Below, in pieces: positions 7,833-16,407 of a stretch of DNA of 64,000 nt; the first letter of the stretch is position 1, and every line of letters begins with the position of its first letter. Source of the stretch: Nitrosopumilaceae archaeon (lineage in GTDB: Archaea; Thermoproteota; Nitrososphaeria; Nitrososphaerales; Nitrosopumilaceae); the NCBI GenBank assembly GCA_022823825.1, contig JAJEHG010000051.1:1-64000 (forward strand). The letters run 5' to 3'. The notes below the pieces were generated by a model. That model saw only the letters and a program-made list of their open reading frames with translations. It made no database searches and was not told the origin of the DNA. A program made the translations under genes and the position numbers.

Positions 7833-8738
7833 ATGAGCAAGGGGACTGGCAGCCATGCCGGCGATGATTACAACGGATATGATGATGGTGGTGATGGTGG
7901 TGGTGGTGGTGATGATGGCATGCTGGACGGCCCTGCCCCCGGCGAGGCGTTTGAGAACATGCTAGAGCCCAAGCTGCACCATCGCCGGCGAAGGGAGATG
8001 GCAGACGGCTTTAAGAAGAACAAGGTGGTAAACGAGGTGCTTGACAAGCCCACCGTGATGACCCTCTACAGGATGATAACAGAGGGCATACTCTCAGGCG
8101 TCAACGGCTCGGTGAGCGCAGGCAAGGAGTCGCTGGTGTTCTGGGGCCTGGGCCCCACAGGTGCGGACGTCGCCCTCAAGATATACCTGGTCAGCACCTC
8201 CAACTTCAAGCGCCGGCAGGCGTACATGGAGGGCGACCCGAGGTTTGCCTCAGTCAGGAAGGGCACGCGCAACATGGTGTATCTCTGGGCAAGAAAGGAG
8301 TTCCGCAACCTGACGCAGTGCGCCGAGGCCGGCATTCCCGTCCCGAGGCCCATTCACGTCGCAAACAACGTCCTTGCAATGGAGTTCATAGGCGCGGGGC
8401 ACGCCCCCGATTCCGACAGAGGCGCCAGGGGCCGCCCCGCCGCGCAGCTGCTGCACTGGCCTGTCGACTACGACGACTACCGCGGGGCCCTGTCCATGCT
8501 CAGGGACATGTATGCAAAGGCAAACCTCGTACACGGGGACTACTCCGAGTATAACATTTTCAAGGTGCACGGCAGGGGGCTTGTCGTGTTCGATCTGGGT
8601 TCTGCAGTGGACCGGCGGCATCCGAACGCGCGCATGCTCCTTCAAAGAGATATTAACAACATTACAAGATTCTTTGAAAAGAAGGGGGTAAGCGTGGACG
8701 ATACAGGCCGTGTCATGGAGGAGATAACATCGTCATGA
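7833..8738 (+). CDS. rio1: RIO1-type serine/threonine protein kinase
   Basis: Rio1 is an atypical kinase/ATPase that acts late in small-subunit maturation. The glycine-rich loop GSVSAGKES is at residues 92-100, the ATP-binding lysine in ALKIY is K116, the catalytic loop HGDYSEYN is at 234-241 with Asp236, and the metal-binding aspartate in VFDLG is D254 (families more often show IDVSQ). Residues 7-35 form a Gly/Asp-rich low-complexity leader encoded by GGT/GAT repeats, which is unusual. The stop overlaps the next ATG (ATGA), and the neighbouring KH gene is a classic partner in small-subunit maturation. Confidence 0.93.
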   Translation: MSKGTGSHAGDDYNGYDDGGDGGGGGDDGMLDGPAPGEAFENMLEPKLHHRRRREMADGFKKNKVVNEVLDKPTVMTLYRMITEGILSGVNGSVSAGKESLVFWGLGPTGADVALKIYLVSTSNFKRRQAYMEGDPRFASVRKGTRNMVYLWARKEFRNLTQCAEAGIPVPRPIHVANNVLAMEFIGAGHAPDSDRGARGRPAAQLLHWPVDYDDYRGALSMLRDMYAKANLVHGDYSEYNIFKVHGRGLVVFDLGSAVDRRHPNARMLLQRDINNITRFFEKKGVSVDDTGRVMEEITSS

Positions 8739-9325
8739 TGTTTGAGAAGATGATCCGCATACCGCACGAGCGGGTGGCGGTACTGATCGGAAAAAAAGGC
8801 GCGGTAAAGTCCGAGATAGAGCTCAGGTGCGGGGTCGCAGTTTCAGTGGACGGCTCGACCGGCGAGGTGTGGGTGTCCGCAGAGGGTGACGCGGCCGGCG
8901 AGGAGTACTCCCCCTTCAAGGCAGTCGAAATAGTAATGGCCATCGGAAGGGGTTTTGCGCCCGACGTCGCCATGACGCTCCTCGAGGACGAGAACTCGCT
9001 GCACGTGATAAGCCTGGCCGATTTCGGGGGCAAGTCGCGCGCCAACATTGAGAGGATAAGGGGTAGGATTATAGGAGAGCGCGGCAGAGCTAGGAAAAAT
9101 ATGGAGCAGCTCAGCGGCACCCGGATATCCGTATATGGGAAGACGGTTTCGATTATCGGGGCCGGAAGCAGGCTGAAGCGCGCCGCCGACGCGGTCGGCG
9201 CAATATCCGGGGGAAGCATGCACGGGTCGGTGTACAACCGGCTTGAGGCCGCGAACCGGCGGCAGAGGCAGGAACGCATGATCCTGTGGGAAGAGAGTAC
9301 GGGTGTCGTTCATGGTTCAGATTAA
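8735..9325 (+). CDS. KH-domain RNA-binding protein, Dim2/Pno1-like
   Basis: Two KH-type modules are visible: a GKKG loop at residues 19-22 and a GERG loop at 114-117. This is the arrangement of archaeal Dim2/Pno1 proteins, which bind the 3' end region of 16S rRNA and work with Rio1 and aIF2-type factors. The protein has 196 residues, a normal length. A GGAGGAGAT ribosome-binding sequence at 8718-8726 precedes the ATG at 8735, which overlaps the rio1 stop. The 3' end overlaps the top6B start by 14 nt. The C-terminus is Arg/Gln-rich. Confidence 0.9.
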   Translation: MMFEKMIRIPHERVAVLIGKKGAVKSEIELRCGVAVSVDGSTGEVWVSAEGDAAGEEYSPFKAVEIVMAIGRGFAPDVAMTLLEDENSLHVISLADFGGKSRANIERIRGRIIGERGRARKNMEQLSGTRISVYGKTVSIIGAGSRLKRAADAVGAISGGSMHGSVYNRLEAANRRQRQERMILWEESTGVVHGSD

Positions 9326-11603
9326 GGAGCGGTTCAACCAGATCTCGCCAAGCGAATTCTTCTACAGCAACAGGGACCTTGCAGGGTTCAGCAACCCCAC
9401 GCGCTCGCTGTATACTGCCGTCCGCGAGCTGGTCGAGAACTCCCTTGACGCATGCGACCAGAAGGGCATACTCCCAAACGTGCACCTCATGATAAAGGCA
9501 GTAGACCCGTCAAAGCCGGATCCGCGCCACTACATACTGACCGTCAAGGACAACGGTCCCGGGGTCGACGCGGACCACATACCGCTTGCGTTTGGAACGG
9601 TCCTGTACGGCTCAAAGTTCGGGCTCAAGCAGGCGCGCGGCATGTTCGGACTCGGGGCCACTATGGCGATACTGTACGGGCAGATCACCACCAACACGCC
9701 GGTCGTGGTGCACAGCTCCGTGGACGGAAAGACGCAGGACAGGTTTGAGATACTGCTAGACATACAGAAGAACAAGCCCGTGATAGTAAAGCACGAGACG
9801 CGCGAGGTGTCCAAGGCGGGGCTGACGGTAAGCATATGCCTGGAGGGCGACTACTCAAAGGCCGGCTCCAAGATACGCGACTATGTGTATGAGACGTCGC
9901 TGATTACCCCGTATGCGACCATAAAGTTTGACGATCCGAAGGGGCAGTCCTTTTCGCACCCCAGGTTCGTAAAGGAGATACCGCCCCCGCCCACCATAAT
10001 CAGGCCGCACCCGCACGGGGTGGACGTGGAGCGCATACGGCGCATGATCGTCGAGTCGCAGTTTGACATACCCGTGGTGAACAGCGCGATGATCTCAAAG
10101 ATATGCAAGGACATTGGCGTCAAAAAGGACGCCGACTTTGCAAAGATAATGTCGCGCACCGCAAAAAAATGGAAGGGGCTCACGAGGCACGTCAGGATCG
10201 TGCTTGCCATAATGTCGTTTTTGAAGATGGGATTTGACGCCATAAGCCGCGTCCGCATAGAGGACGTCGACGTGGCAAACGGACTGATATCATACTGGGA
10301 CTTTGCGACGTCAGATACAAAGTTCGTCCCGATGAGCCGCGACAGCCCCTACTACAGGCAGCTTGCAAACACGGTCCAGGGAGAGCAGCTCGCGGCGTTC
10401 CTCACAAAGCGGTTTCAGCGCGTGGGCGTGAGCACGGCCGCCAAGTTCTCCGAGTTTGCGGGATTCAAGCCGGAGAAGAGGGTGGGCACCCTGACAAACC
10501 GGGAGCTCGTGGGCCTGAGCGACTCGCTTCAAAAGTATGACGCGTTCCTTGCGCCCGACTCCAGCTGTTTGGCGCCGCTTGGCGCCGAGCCGCTTGAAAA
10601 GGGGATTGCAAAGTTCTTTGAGCCGGACTTTTCGGCGGTTGTGCAGCGGCCCGCGTCGGCGTACTCGGGGTTCCCGTTTGTCGTGGAGATGGGGATCGCA
10701 TACGGGGGGCAGATACCGTCCGGGGGCCCGCACGTGTACCGGTTTGCCAACCGCATCCCCCTGCTGTACGACGAGGGGAGCGACGTGGTGCTGAAGGTGG
10801 TAAACGACATCGACTGGGCCCGATACAAGGTAAAGGGCGACCCGCCGTTTGTCATCGTGTCGCACATATGCTCCACGCGCGTCCCGTACAAGACTGCCGG
10901 AAAGGAGAACGTGGCGGACAGGCCCGAGATAGAGCGCGAACTGCGGCTGGCCCTGCAGTACCTGTCCAGAAAGCTTGCCGGCTACATGTCCAAGAGGGGG
11001 CAGGCCGAGGCCGCAAAGAGGCGCGCAAACCTGTATGCGAAATACGTCCCGATGATCGCCCAGTTCTGCACCGAACTGGCCGGCAAAAGGAAAGAGCCGG
11101 CATACCAAAAGGTCCTCCGAAACACGTCCTTTGAGAACATGCGGGACGCGGAGGCCGCATCGGAGACGGCATCGCCGCGGCAGCCCAAGACGGGCGAGCG
11201 CGGCGCAAGCAGCGGCCAGGTCGACAGCGGCGCGTCAGGCGGCAGCCGTGATCAAACCGGGGACGCGGAACCCGCCGGTGCGCCCGACATAAAAGGCAGT
11301 ACTTCTGACACATCAGTTGGGGAAATGAAGGCGTTTGATGACACCGGCGGTACTCTGATCTCCGCCCCCGGCGGCAGGAAAAAGGCCGCGGCCCGAAGAT
11401 CCGCCGCGTCCTCAAAAAAGGCCCGCTCCTCGAAGAGGGCCGCGCAGCAACGGCAGCAACGGCAGCAACAGCAACAGCAGTCGCGCAAGGGAAAAAAGGC
11501 GCTCGTGGCGGCGACTGTAAAGGTGCGACGGCGGCGGCAGCAACAGCAACAGCAGAAAAGCGCCGGCTCCCATGCAGGCAGCGGTAGGAGGTCGGCGCCA
11601 TAA
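9312..11603 (+). CDS. top6B: DNA topoisomerase VI subunit B
   Basis: This is the ATPase subunit of the A2B2 type IIB topoisomerase, which relaxes and decatenates DNA. The GHKL fold is clear: N-box ELVENSLDA at residues 39-47, DNGPG at 80-84 and GMFGLGATMA at 110-119. The H2TH and transducer regions follow to about residue 600. The final 160 residues are an added low-complexity tail rich in Ser, Gly, Lys, Arg and poly-Gln (CAG/CAA repeats near 11450-11560), not needed in characterised enzymes. ATG 9312 is preferred over GTG 9303. It overlaps the KH gene and abuts top6A. Confidence 0.95.
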   Translation: MVQIKERFNQISPSEFFYSNRDLAGFSNPTRSLYTAVRELVENSLDACDQKGILPNVHLMIKAVDPSKPDPRHYILTVKDNGPGVDADHIPLAFGTVLYGSKFGLKQARGMFGLGATMAILYGQITTNTPVVVHSSVDGKTQDRFEILLDIQKNKPVIVKHETREVSKAGLTVSICLEGDYSKAGSKIRDYVYETSLITPYATIKFDDPKGQSFSHPRFVKEIPPPPTIIRPHPHGVDVERIRRMIVESQFDIPVVNSAMISKICKDIGVKKDADFAKIMSRTAKKWKGLTRHVRIVLAIMSFLKMGFDAISRVRIEDVDVANGLISYWDFATSDTKFVPMSRDSPYYRQLANTVQGEQLAAFLTKRFQRVGVSTAAKFSEFAGFKPEKRVGTLTNRELVGLSDSLQKYDAFLAPDSSCLAPLGAEPLEKGIAKFFEPDFSAVVQRPASAYSGFPFVVEMGIAYGGQIPSGGPHVYRFANRIPLLYDEGSDVVLKVVNDIDWARYKVKGDPPFVIVSHICSTRVPYKTAGKENVADRPEIERELRLALQYLSRKLAGYMSKRGQAEAAKRRANLYAKYVPMIAQFCTELAGKRKEPAYQKVLRNTSFENMRDAEAASETASPRQPKTGERGASSGQVDSGASGGSRDQTGDAEPAGAPDIKGSTSDTSVGEMKAFDDTGGTLISAPGGRKKAAARRSAASSKKARSSKRAAQQRQQRQQQQQQSRKGKKALVAATVKVRRRRQQQQQQKSAGSHAGSGRRSAP
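11586..11593 (+). promoter_or_regulatory. Ribosome-binding sequence for top6A
   Basis: AGGAGGT inside the end of top6B lies about 9 nt before the top6A ATG. It fixes that start and shows that internal operon genes use Shine-Dalgarno initiation here. Confidence 0.6.
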
Positions 11604-12733
11604 TGGCGGGCAGCGCAAAGCGCAGGGCCGCAAAAAAGCCAAAGGTCGACGCGGCGACAAAGGCAAAGCTAAAGCAGAAGAACATACTGGGCGAGCTCAA
11701 GGGGCACGGCGCCCGCATATACGGCGACCTCAACGCCGGCAGGTTCCCCTCGTTCTCCATACCAAGCAGGTCCGTGAACAACATCGTATTTGACGACGCG
11801 ACCCGGCAGTACATACTGGGCAGCGCGTCGGCCATGCGCAGCTCGCACAACTCCTCGCAGCTCCGGTCATTCACGCAGCTGATGTGGCTTGCGTTCTTTG
11901 CAAACAGGCTTACAAAGGAGAAAAAGTCCTCGACCCTCAGGGACGTGTACTATTCGTCCCAGGCCTTTGCGATCGAGTTTGAGAACCAGTCCGAGTCGGA
12001 CAACATCATTGTGGACCTGGAGGCCGTTACGTCAAGGCCGCGGGAGGACTTTCACATATTCCCGGAGGAGCGCAGCACCATATTCGGCGACCTCAGCGTG
12101 GAGTACACCATCCCGGGGTACGAGGGCAAGACTATGAACCTCTCAAACCATCCGGACGGGTACTCCATAGGCCCGAGCCTCACCACCGCGGAGCTCGTCG
12201 ACACCAGCGCCGAGATTGTAATCGCGATAGAGAAGGGCGGGCTGTTCACCAGGTTCGTGGAGGAGCAGGTGGACAAGAAATTCAAGTCGATAATAGTGAA
12301 CACCGGGGGGCAGGCTCCGCGCTCCACGCGGACGCTTCTCAAGCGGCTGCACGACGAGATGGGGCTGCCCATAATAATCCTGACTGACGGGGACGTGTAC
12401 GGCGAGCACATCGCCATGGTGATAAAGTCCGGCTCCGCCAACGCGGCGCACCTGCGCGAGCTGACCGTCCCGGACGCAAAGTGGGTCGGGGTCTGGGCCA
12501 CGGACATTGAAAAGTACAAGCTGCCCACCATCCCAATGACAGAGTCTGACATCAAGAGGTGCCACGACCTGAAGAGCGATCCCAGATATGCATACGGCGT
12601 ATGGCGCAAGGAGCTTGACGTGTTCCTGAGGCTCAAGCGCAAGGCCGAACTGGAGGCGTTCTCGAAATACGGGCTCACCAACATCACGGACAAGTACCTT
12701 CCGCAAAAGCTCGAGCTTGCAAAGAGCCTGTAA
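11603..12733 (+). CDS. top6A: DNA topoisomerase VI subunit A (Spo11-like)
   Basis: This is the DNA-cleaving subunit, homologous to Spo11. The catalytic tyrosine lies in RDVYYS at residues 113-118 (Tyr117 by analogy with Spo11), and the TOPRIM metal site comprises Glu210 and TDGD at 261-264. Residues 1-27 are Lys/Ala-rich and basic. Length (376 aa) is normal. The ATG overlaps the top6B stop by one base (TAATG) and is preceded by AGGAGGT, so the subunits are made coordinately. The rio1-KH-top6B-top6A order joins ribosome maturation with DNA topology. Confidence 0.96.
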   Translation: MAGSAKRRAAKKPKVDAATKAKLKQKNILGELKGHGARIYGDLNAGRFPSFSIPSRSVNNIVFDDATRQYILGSASAMRSSHNSSQLRSFTQLMWLAFFANRLTKEKKSSTLRDVYYSSQAFAIEFENQSESDNIIVDLEAVTSRPREDFHIFPEERSTIFGDLSVEYTIPGYEGKTMNLSNHPDGYSIGPSLTTAELVDTSAEIVIAIEKGGLFTRFVEEQVDKKFKSIIVNTGGQAPRSTRTLLKRLHDEMGLPIIILTDGDVYGEHIAMVIKSGSANAAHLRELTVPDAKWVGVWATDIEKYKLPTIPMTESDIKRCHDLKSDPRYAYGVWRKELDVFLRLKRKAELEAFSKYGLTNITDKYLPQKLELAKSL

Positions 12734-12746
12734 CTCTGCACGCCGG

Positions 12747-13205
12747 CTATCGGATTCTCAGCGTGAGCACGCCGTTCCTGTACTTGAAGTCCACTATCTG
12801 CATCTGCTCCGCCCCCTCTATGGGAACCTCCTTTCCGAACCCGCCCGAGCCGCGTATGTACAGCACGCCGTCGATCAGCCGGACGGCTATCTTGTCCTCG
12901 GGGCCCGGCACCTCCGCCACGAACACGGACTCGCCCTCGCCCTTCATCAGGTCGTACATCCAGTTCTTGCTCTCCTGCTCCCTGGCCTTTGTGTACGCGG
13001 GCTTGTGGTCCTGCGCAATCCCCTGCAGCATGCGGACCCAGTAGATCATGGTTATGGCCCCCGCCCCCACCAAAATGAAGCTTGCAAACCCCGCGTCGGT
13101 TCTCTGCGACATAAAGTACACCGCTCCGACAAACATTATCGCTATAACGGGGAGCGCTATTCCAAACGACCGCTCGTTGCTGTAGGCTCCCTTGTAACTT
13201 GCCAA
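12747..13205 (-). CDS. Membrane-tethered Hsp20-like (alpha-crystallin fold) protein
   Basis: The 152-residue protein starts with two hydrophobic segments at about residues 15-32 and 40-58, then a charged linker. The C-terminal domain from about 95 has strands resembling a small heat-shock/CS beta-sandwich: VFVAEVPGPEDKIAVRL, a central VLYIRG and the final GVLTLRI. Fusion of this fold to a membrane hairpin is unusual. TTG 13205 was chosen because AAATATAAAA lies 28 nt upstream; the frame extends to 13310 through that promoter. It converges with top6A, leaving 13 bp between stops. The fold call is by pattern, so moderate. Confidence 0.6.
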   Translation of the reverse strand: MASYKGAYSNERSFGIALPVIAIMFVGAVYFMSQRTDAGFASFILVGAGAITMIYWVRMLQGIAQDHKPAYTKAREQESKNWMYDLMKGEGESVFVAEVPGPEDKIAVRLIDGVLYIRGSGGFGKEVPIEGAEQMQIVDFKYRNGVLTLRIR

Positions 13206-13427
13206 GTACGCTGATTCGTCACCTGCCAAATATAAAAACGATGGTGATCCGGAGGCGGGGGGCGCCGGGGCCGGTCGCCTCTGCGGGCGCCGTCGCAGAA
13301 TGGGGTCCAAGGGTTGCGCAAACCTCGCATACTAATTGATCAGTTTTTTCTGCGCGGGGCCCCGGCCCGAAGGCGAGCGACGTGGGTTTGAGAAGGTTTA
13401 GATTGACAGTACGCCGCGCGCCCTGAC

Positions 13428-14294
13428 ATGCCAAAACTCCGCGTCCCCCCGCACCTGAAGAACTACGACGCGCAGTACGGCAACCTCGCCTCGTACAAGC
13501 ACTACACGCGGCCTGCGGCATACAGGCTGTACGGAAGCTCCTCGAACGCCAAGAGCAAGCACCAGGCCGGAATGCAGGACATACTCCGGATCATGTTTGC
13601 AAACGGGGCGTGCACCACCTGGGACATGTCAAAGCTCATGCTGCGCACCTCCGACGTGTCGCTGATCAGGACAAAGGAGAAGGCATACAGGAGGCTGTTC
13701 CTTGGAAGGTACGACACCAAGAAGCAGTCCGGAGGCATGCTCGACCTGGGACTGGTCGTCAGGGAGAAGAAGGGGCCCTACAGCAGTTACAGGCTCTCGC
13801 TGCACGGGATACTGTACTGCATGGACGTGCTGAACCCGTCCCGCAGCGACGTGGATCGAATGGCCCGCATGTATGCAGGCGTTCTTCCCAAGGTGTTTGG
13901 CAGGTGGGAGGCCCTCAAGTCTGCGGTGGGCACGGACATATACAAGCTGAGAATCCTGGCCAAGGGGATCCTTCTTGACAACGCCGGGTCTGGCAACGCG
14001 CAGCTCTGCGAGATCATGTCGTTTCTGCAGACCAAGTACGCCCGAAGGTTCGAGTCCATCTCCGAGGGCGACCTGGCCGACCAGATATCGTACTGGTTCT
14101 ACACCTTTATGATGTACTACAAGTCGGCCAGCTCCAATGCAAGGATGTCCCAAGGCAGGATCGACAGGACCAGGAGGATGATGCTGCGCGATCCCGAGAT
14201 GCGCGAGTGGTACCGGAGGTTTTTTGGGCAGGCAGTAGATCACTGCCGGGAGAGGCTGAGATCCCTGACTGAGGACGACGGCTGGATTCTCTGA
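13428..14294 (+). CDS. Conserved-looking protein with possible winged-helix N-terminus
   Basis: The 288-residue basic protein is rich in Arg, Tyr and Met with no signal peptide. Residues about 45-125 (DILRIMFANGACTTWDMSK ... GLVVREKKGPYSSYRLSL) read like a winged-helix DNA-binding domain, with a helix, a helix and a two-stranded wing. The C-terminal 150 residues are helical with no known motif. I do not recognise the family. GTTTAGATT lies 26 nt before the ATG, so it is a single leaderless gene. Convergence with the response regulator leaves 11 bp. Confidence 0.6.
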   Translation: MPKLRVPPHLKNYDAQYGNLASYKHYTRPAAYRLYGSSSNAKSKHQAGMQDILRIMFANGACTTWDMSKLMLRTSDVSLIRTKEKAYRRLFLGRYDTKKQSGGMLDLGLVVREKKGPYSSYRLSLHGILYCMDVLNPSRSDVDRMARMYAGVLPKVFGRWEALKSAVGTDIYKLRILAKGILLDNAGSGNAQLCEIMSFLQTKYARRFESISEGDLADQISYWFYTFMMYYKSASSNARMSQGRIDRTRRMMLRDPEMREWYRRFFGQAVDHCRERLRSLTEDDGWIL

Positions 14295-14305
14295 GGGCGG
14301 CCGCG

Positions 14306-14677
14306 CTACCTTGCATACTTTGCGATTGCCCTTGCCAGGTTTGCAAACTCGATGGGCTTCGGCAGCAGTCCCAAGAGCGACGCGTCCACCGCCCTTTTGT
14401 ACTGTGCGTCGTCGATTGCATAGGCCGAGGTGAGTACAACCCGCGCGTCCGGGTCAAGCTTGACTATGTGCAGGAGGGCCTCATAGCCGTCGATGCCGGG
14501 CATCTTAAAGTCCAGCAGGACTATGTCGGGCCAATATTCGGCATACTTTTCGATAGCGTCCTTGCCGTTTGAGGCGGGAATCACTTCGTGCCCGTAGTCA
14601 AGCAGCAGCAGCTGCATAGACTCAAGAAAGTCATGGTCGTCGTCAACCACGAGGATCTTTTTGGGCTTGACGGGCAT
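14306..14677 (-). CDS. Response regulator, receiver domain only
   Basis: This CheY-like protein (123 aa) accepts a phosphate from the upstream kinase. The acidic pocket is Asp12-Asp13, the phospho-acceptor is Asp56 in LLDFKMPG, the switch residue is in VLTSAYA and the lysine is in LPKPIEF. No output domain follows, so it must act through protein contacts. ATG 14677 is preceded at 5 nt by GGAGGTGA (14683-14690), which contains the stop of the kinase gene; this favours it over the GTG at 14686. Kinase and regulator form one operon. Confidence 0.92.
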   Translation of the reverse strand: MPVKPKKILVVDDDHDFLESMQLLLLDYGHEVIPASNGKDAIEKYAEYWPDIVLLDFKMPGIDGYEALLHIVKLDPDARVVLTSAYAIDDAQYKRAVDASLLGLLPKPIEFANLARAIAKYAR

Positions 14678-14682
14678 CGCAG

Positions 14683-14690
14683 TCACCTCC
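14683..14690 (-). promoter_or_regulatory. Ribosome-binding sequence of the response regulator
   Basis: GGAGGTGA on the minus strand includes the kinase stop codon (TGA) and lies 5 nt before ATG 14677, giving coupled translation. Confidence 0.65.
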
Positions 14691-15969
14691 TCTCGCGGCC
14701 TGCCCCGGCCTTTGGGAGCCGCAGCGTAAACACGACCGGATCGCGGCTGGCGCTGATGCTTCCCCCGTGCTGTTCTATGATGTTCCTGCAGCTGACAAGT
14801 CCCAAGCCGGTGCCCTGCGGCTTGGTGGTAAATAGCGGCTCGAAGATTGACGGCATGTGGCTTGCCGGAATCGGGGATCCAGAGTTCTCAAACTCTATAG
14901 TCACCGTTTCGCCATCCGCCAGCCTGATAATTACGCGTCCGTCGCCGTCGTCGCCTATTGCCTGGATCGCGTTAAGCAAAAGATTGTCAAAGACTATCCC
15001 CATCTTTGCCGTATCGCACGTGACGAGCGCGTCGTCCTTGGGCATGCTGATCCTTATGTTGTCCGGGACGTTCACAGAGGCGACGGATCTGCCCAGCATC
15101 TCCAGCACGGATGCCCGAGACATCACGAGCGGAATGTTGCGAAGGCCGCTCATTATGTCGTCGATCTGGCGCGATATACTGCGTATGGCACGCTCCATCC
15201 TGTCGACGACAGATCCGATTACGGTTGGATCGTCCACGAGGCGCCTGATCATGGTAGCCGAGTTCTGTATGGTTCCAAGGGGCGTCTTCATGTCGTGAGC
15301 CATAGCGACTGCAAGCTCGCCCACTGCGGCAGCCTTTCCCATCCTGATCATCTCCGCGGTGTGTCTGCTGAATATCCTCCAGATCAGGAAGATCAGAAAG
15401 ACGTGAGCCACTACGTTGACGATGCCAATAAGCACATGAAGCAGCACGAGGTTGGATAGAAACACGTCCACGTCGTGGCCAAGCTTGTCTGTGAGGCCGT
15501 CGGAGAGCTCGACAAGCCTGTCACCGGTGTGTTTTATGGCGTTGATGTCGGCGATTAATGCAGCGGCGGTGGAGTCGTCAGCAGAGAGGCGCTCCAGGAC
15601 CGCGGCTCTGTATTGTTCAAACGTCTCCCATATCAGGTTCCAGTCGTCCTCAAAGCGCGGCGAGAGCGGGTTGATCTCCACCCCAGACAACGTTCCGCCG
15701 TTCTTCAGGAAGAGTATGTTCGACTCCAGCGCGTCTAGCGCCGCAAGCGTCCGGCCCCTGTCGAGCATCTGGTCGCTTTCTTGGAATAGCTCGTCTCTAA
15801 GCTCATCGCGCACCAAAATTGTCAAAAGCCTGTTCTTTCCGGCCACGTTTACTGAGCTCCCCGTAAGGTTAAGCTGTGACTCGAAATAGATCATGACTAA
15901 AAAGCTTGTAATAATCAGGATGATCTGCGCAGTCACTAGTACCGTGATCTTGTATGCCAGTTTTGTCAT
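14683..15969 (-). CDS. Membrane sensor histidine kinase with PilJ/NarX-like sensor
   Basis: The 428-residue protein has a membrane span at about 8-29, an extracytoplasmic helical region starting SSVNVAGKNRLLTI that resembles PilJ/NarX-type sensors, a second span at about 173-199, a dimerisation domain with phospho-acceptor His225 in MAHDMKTPLG, and an HATPase domain with N-box LLLNAIQAI and G-box GTGLGL. The signal is unknown. ATG 15969 lies 26 nt after AATAAAAAA; a longer frame to 16056 would include the promoter. Such kinases are uncommon enough in marine ammonia-oxidising archaea to suggest lateral origin, which is inference. Confidence 0.92.
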   Translation of the reverse strand: MTKLAYKITVLVTAQIILIITSFLVMIYFESQLNLTGSSVNVAGKNRLLTILVRDELRDELFQESDQMLDRGRTLAALDALESNILFLKNGGTLSGVEINPLSPRFEDDWNLIWETFEQYRAAVLERLSADDSTAAALIADINAIKHTGDRLVELSDGLTDKLGHDVDVFLSNLVLLHVLIGIVNVVAHVFLIFLIWRIFSRHTAEMIRMGKAAAVGELAVAMAHDMKTPLGTIQNSATMIRRLVDDPTVIGSVVDRMERAIRSISRQIDDIMSGLRNIPLVMSRASVLEMLGRSVASVNVPDNIRISMPKDDALVTCDTAKMGIVFDNLLLNAIQAIGDDGDGRVIIRLADGETVTIEFENSGSPIPASHMPSIFEPLFTTKPQGTGLGLVSCRNIIEQHGGSISASRDPVVFTLRLPKAGAGRERR

Positions 15970-15989
15970 GTATCCAATATGGCGCATGC

Positions 15990-16001
15990 GCAATAAAAAA
16001 A
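15990..16001 (-). promoter_or_regulatory. TATA element of the kinase-regulator operon
   Basis: CAATAAAAAAATTATTG forms an AT-rich palindrome centred about 26 nt before ATG 15969. It may also be an operator because of its symmetry. Confidence 0.45.
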
Positions 16002-16188
16002 TTATTGCAATTATGGACGGCCCCCGCATGGCCGCGCATGCCGCGCGCGAACTCACCTGCAGCCCGACAGTCCGTGCAATGCGTTGAATTATTCAATGCC
16101 ACTGGACGCCGTAGGAAACGGACCGCTTCGACGGACGGCCACGGGGGCGCCATGCTGTGTAAAGGCACTCCAGATCTGGATGTATCTT

Positions 16189-16199
16189 CTTATATAACG
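16189..16199 (+). promoter_or_regulatory. TATA element upstream of 16219
   Basis: TCTTATATAAC is a strong TATA box. It is centred 25 nt before an ATG at 16219 but about 205 nt before the secreted-protein ATG at 16400. Confidence 0.55.
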
Positions 16200-16218
16200 C
16201 AGGGTGTAATGGTATGTA

Positions 16219-16407
16219 ATGACCTCAAAAGACGAGGAATCAGGACCTCTTGCCGCGGCGTTGGCCGATACGATCGGGACGACGCCTGCTTTTGCACACC
16301 GCCATCACGCAGGTACTGACTACTGCGCATGCGCATTTGGGAAGGGCGGCGGGCTGGGGCAACCGGTACTGACAGGACGGTCGGGAGGGCCGGGCACGCA
16401 TGGCTAG
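16219..16407 (+). CDS. Possible small upstream ORF (62 aa)
   Basis: This frame starts at the exact leaderless distance from a strong TATA box and ends by overlapping the next gene start (ATGGCTAG). The encoded 62 residues show a modest helix at 10-20, His/Cys residues in the middle and a Gly-rich end, with no recognisable domain. It may be a real translationally coupled small gene or simply the leader of the following gene. A competing 36-residue frame starts at ATG 16209. Coding character is weak. Confidence 0.3.
   Translation: MTSKDEESGPLAAALADTIGTTPAFAHRHHAGTDYCACAFGKGGGLGQPVLTGRSGGPGTHG

Noticed and set aside
7880-7920. GGT/GAT repeat cluster considered as a CRISPR or regulatory repeat
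   Set aside because: The units are 3-6 bp with no spacers and encode the Gly/Asp leader of Rio1, so it is a coding microsatellite.
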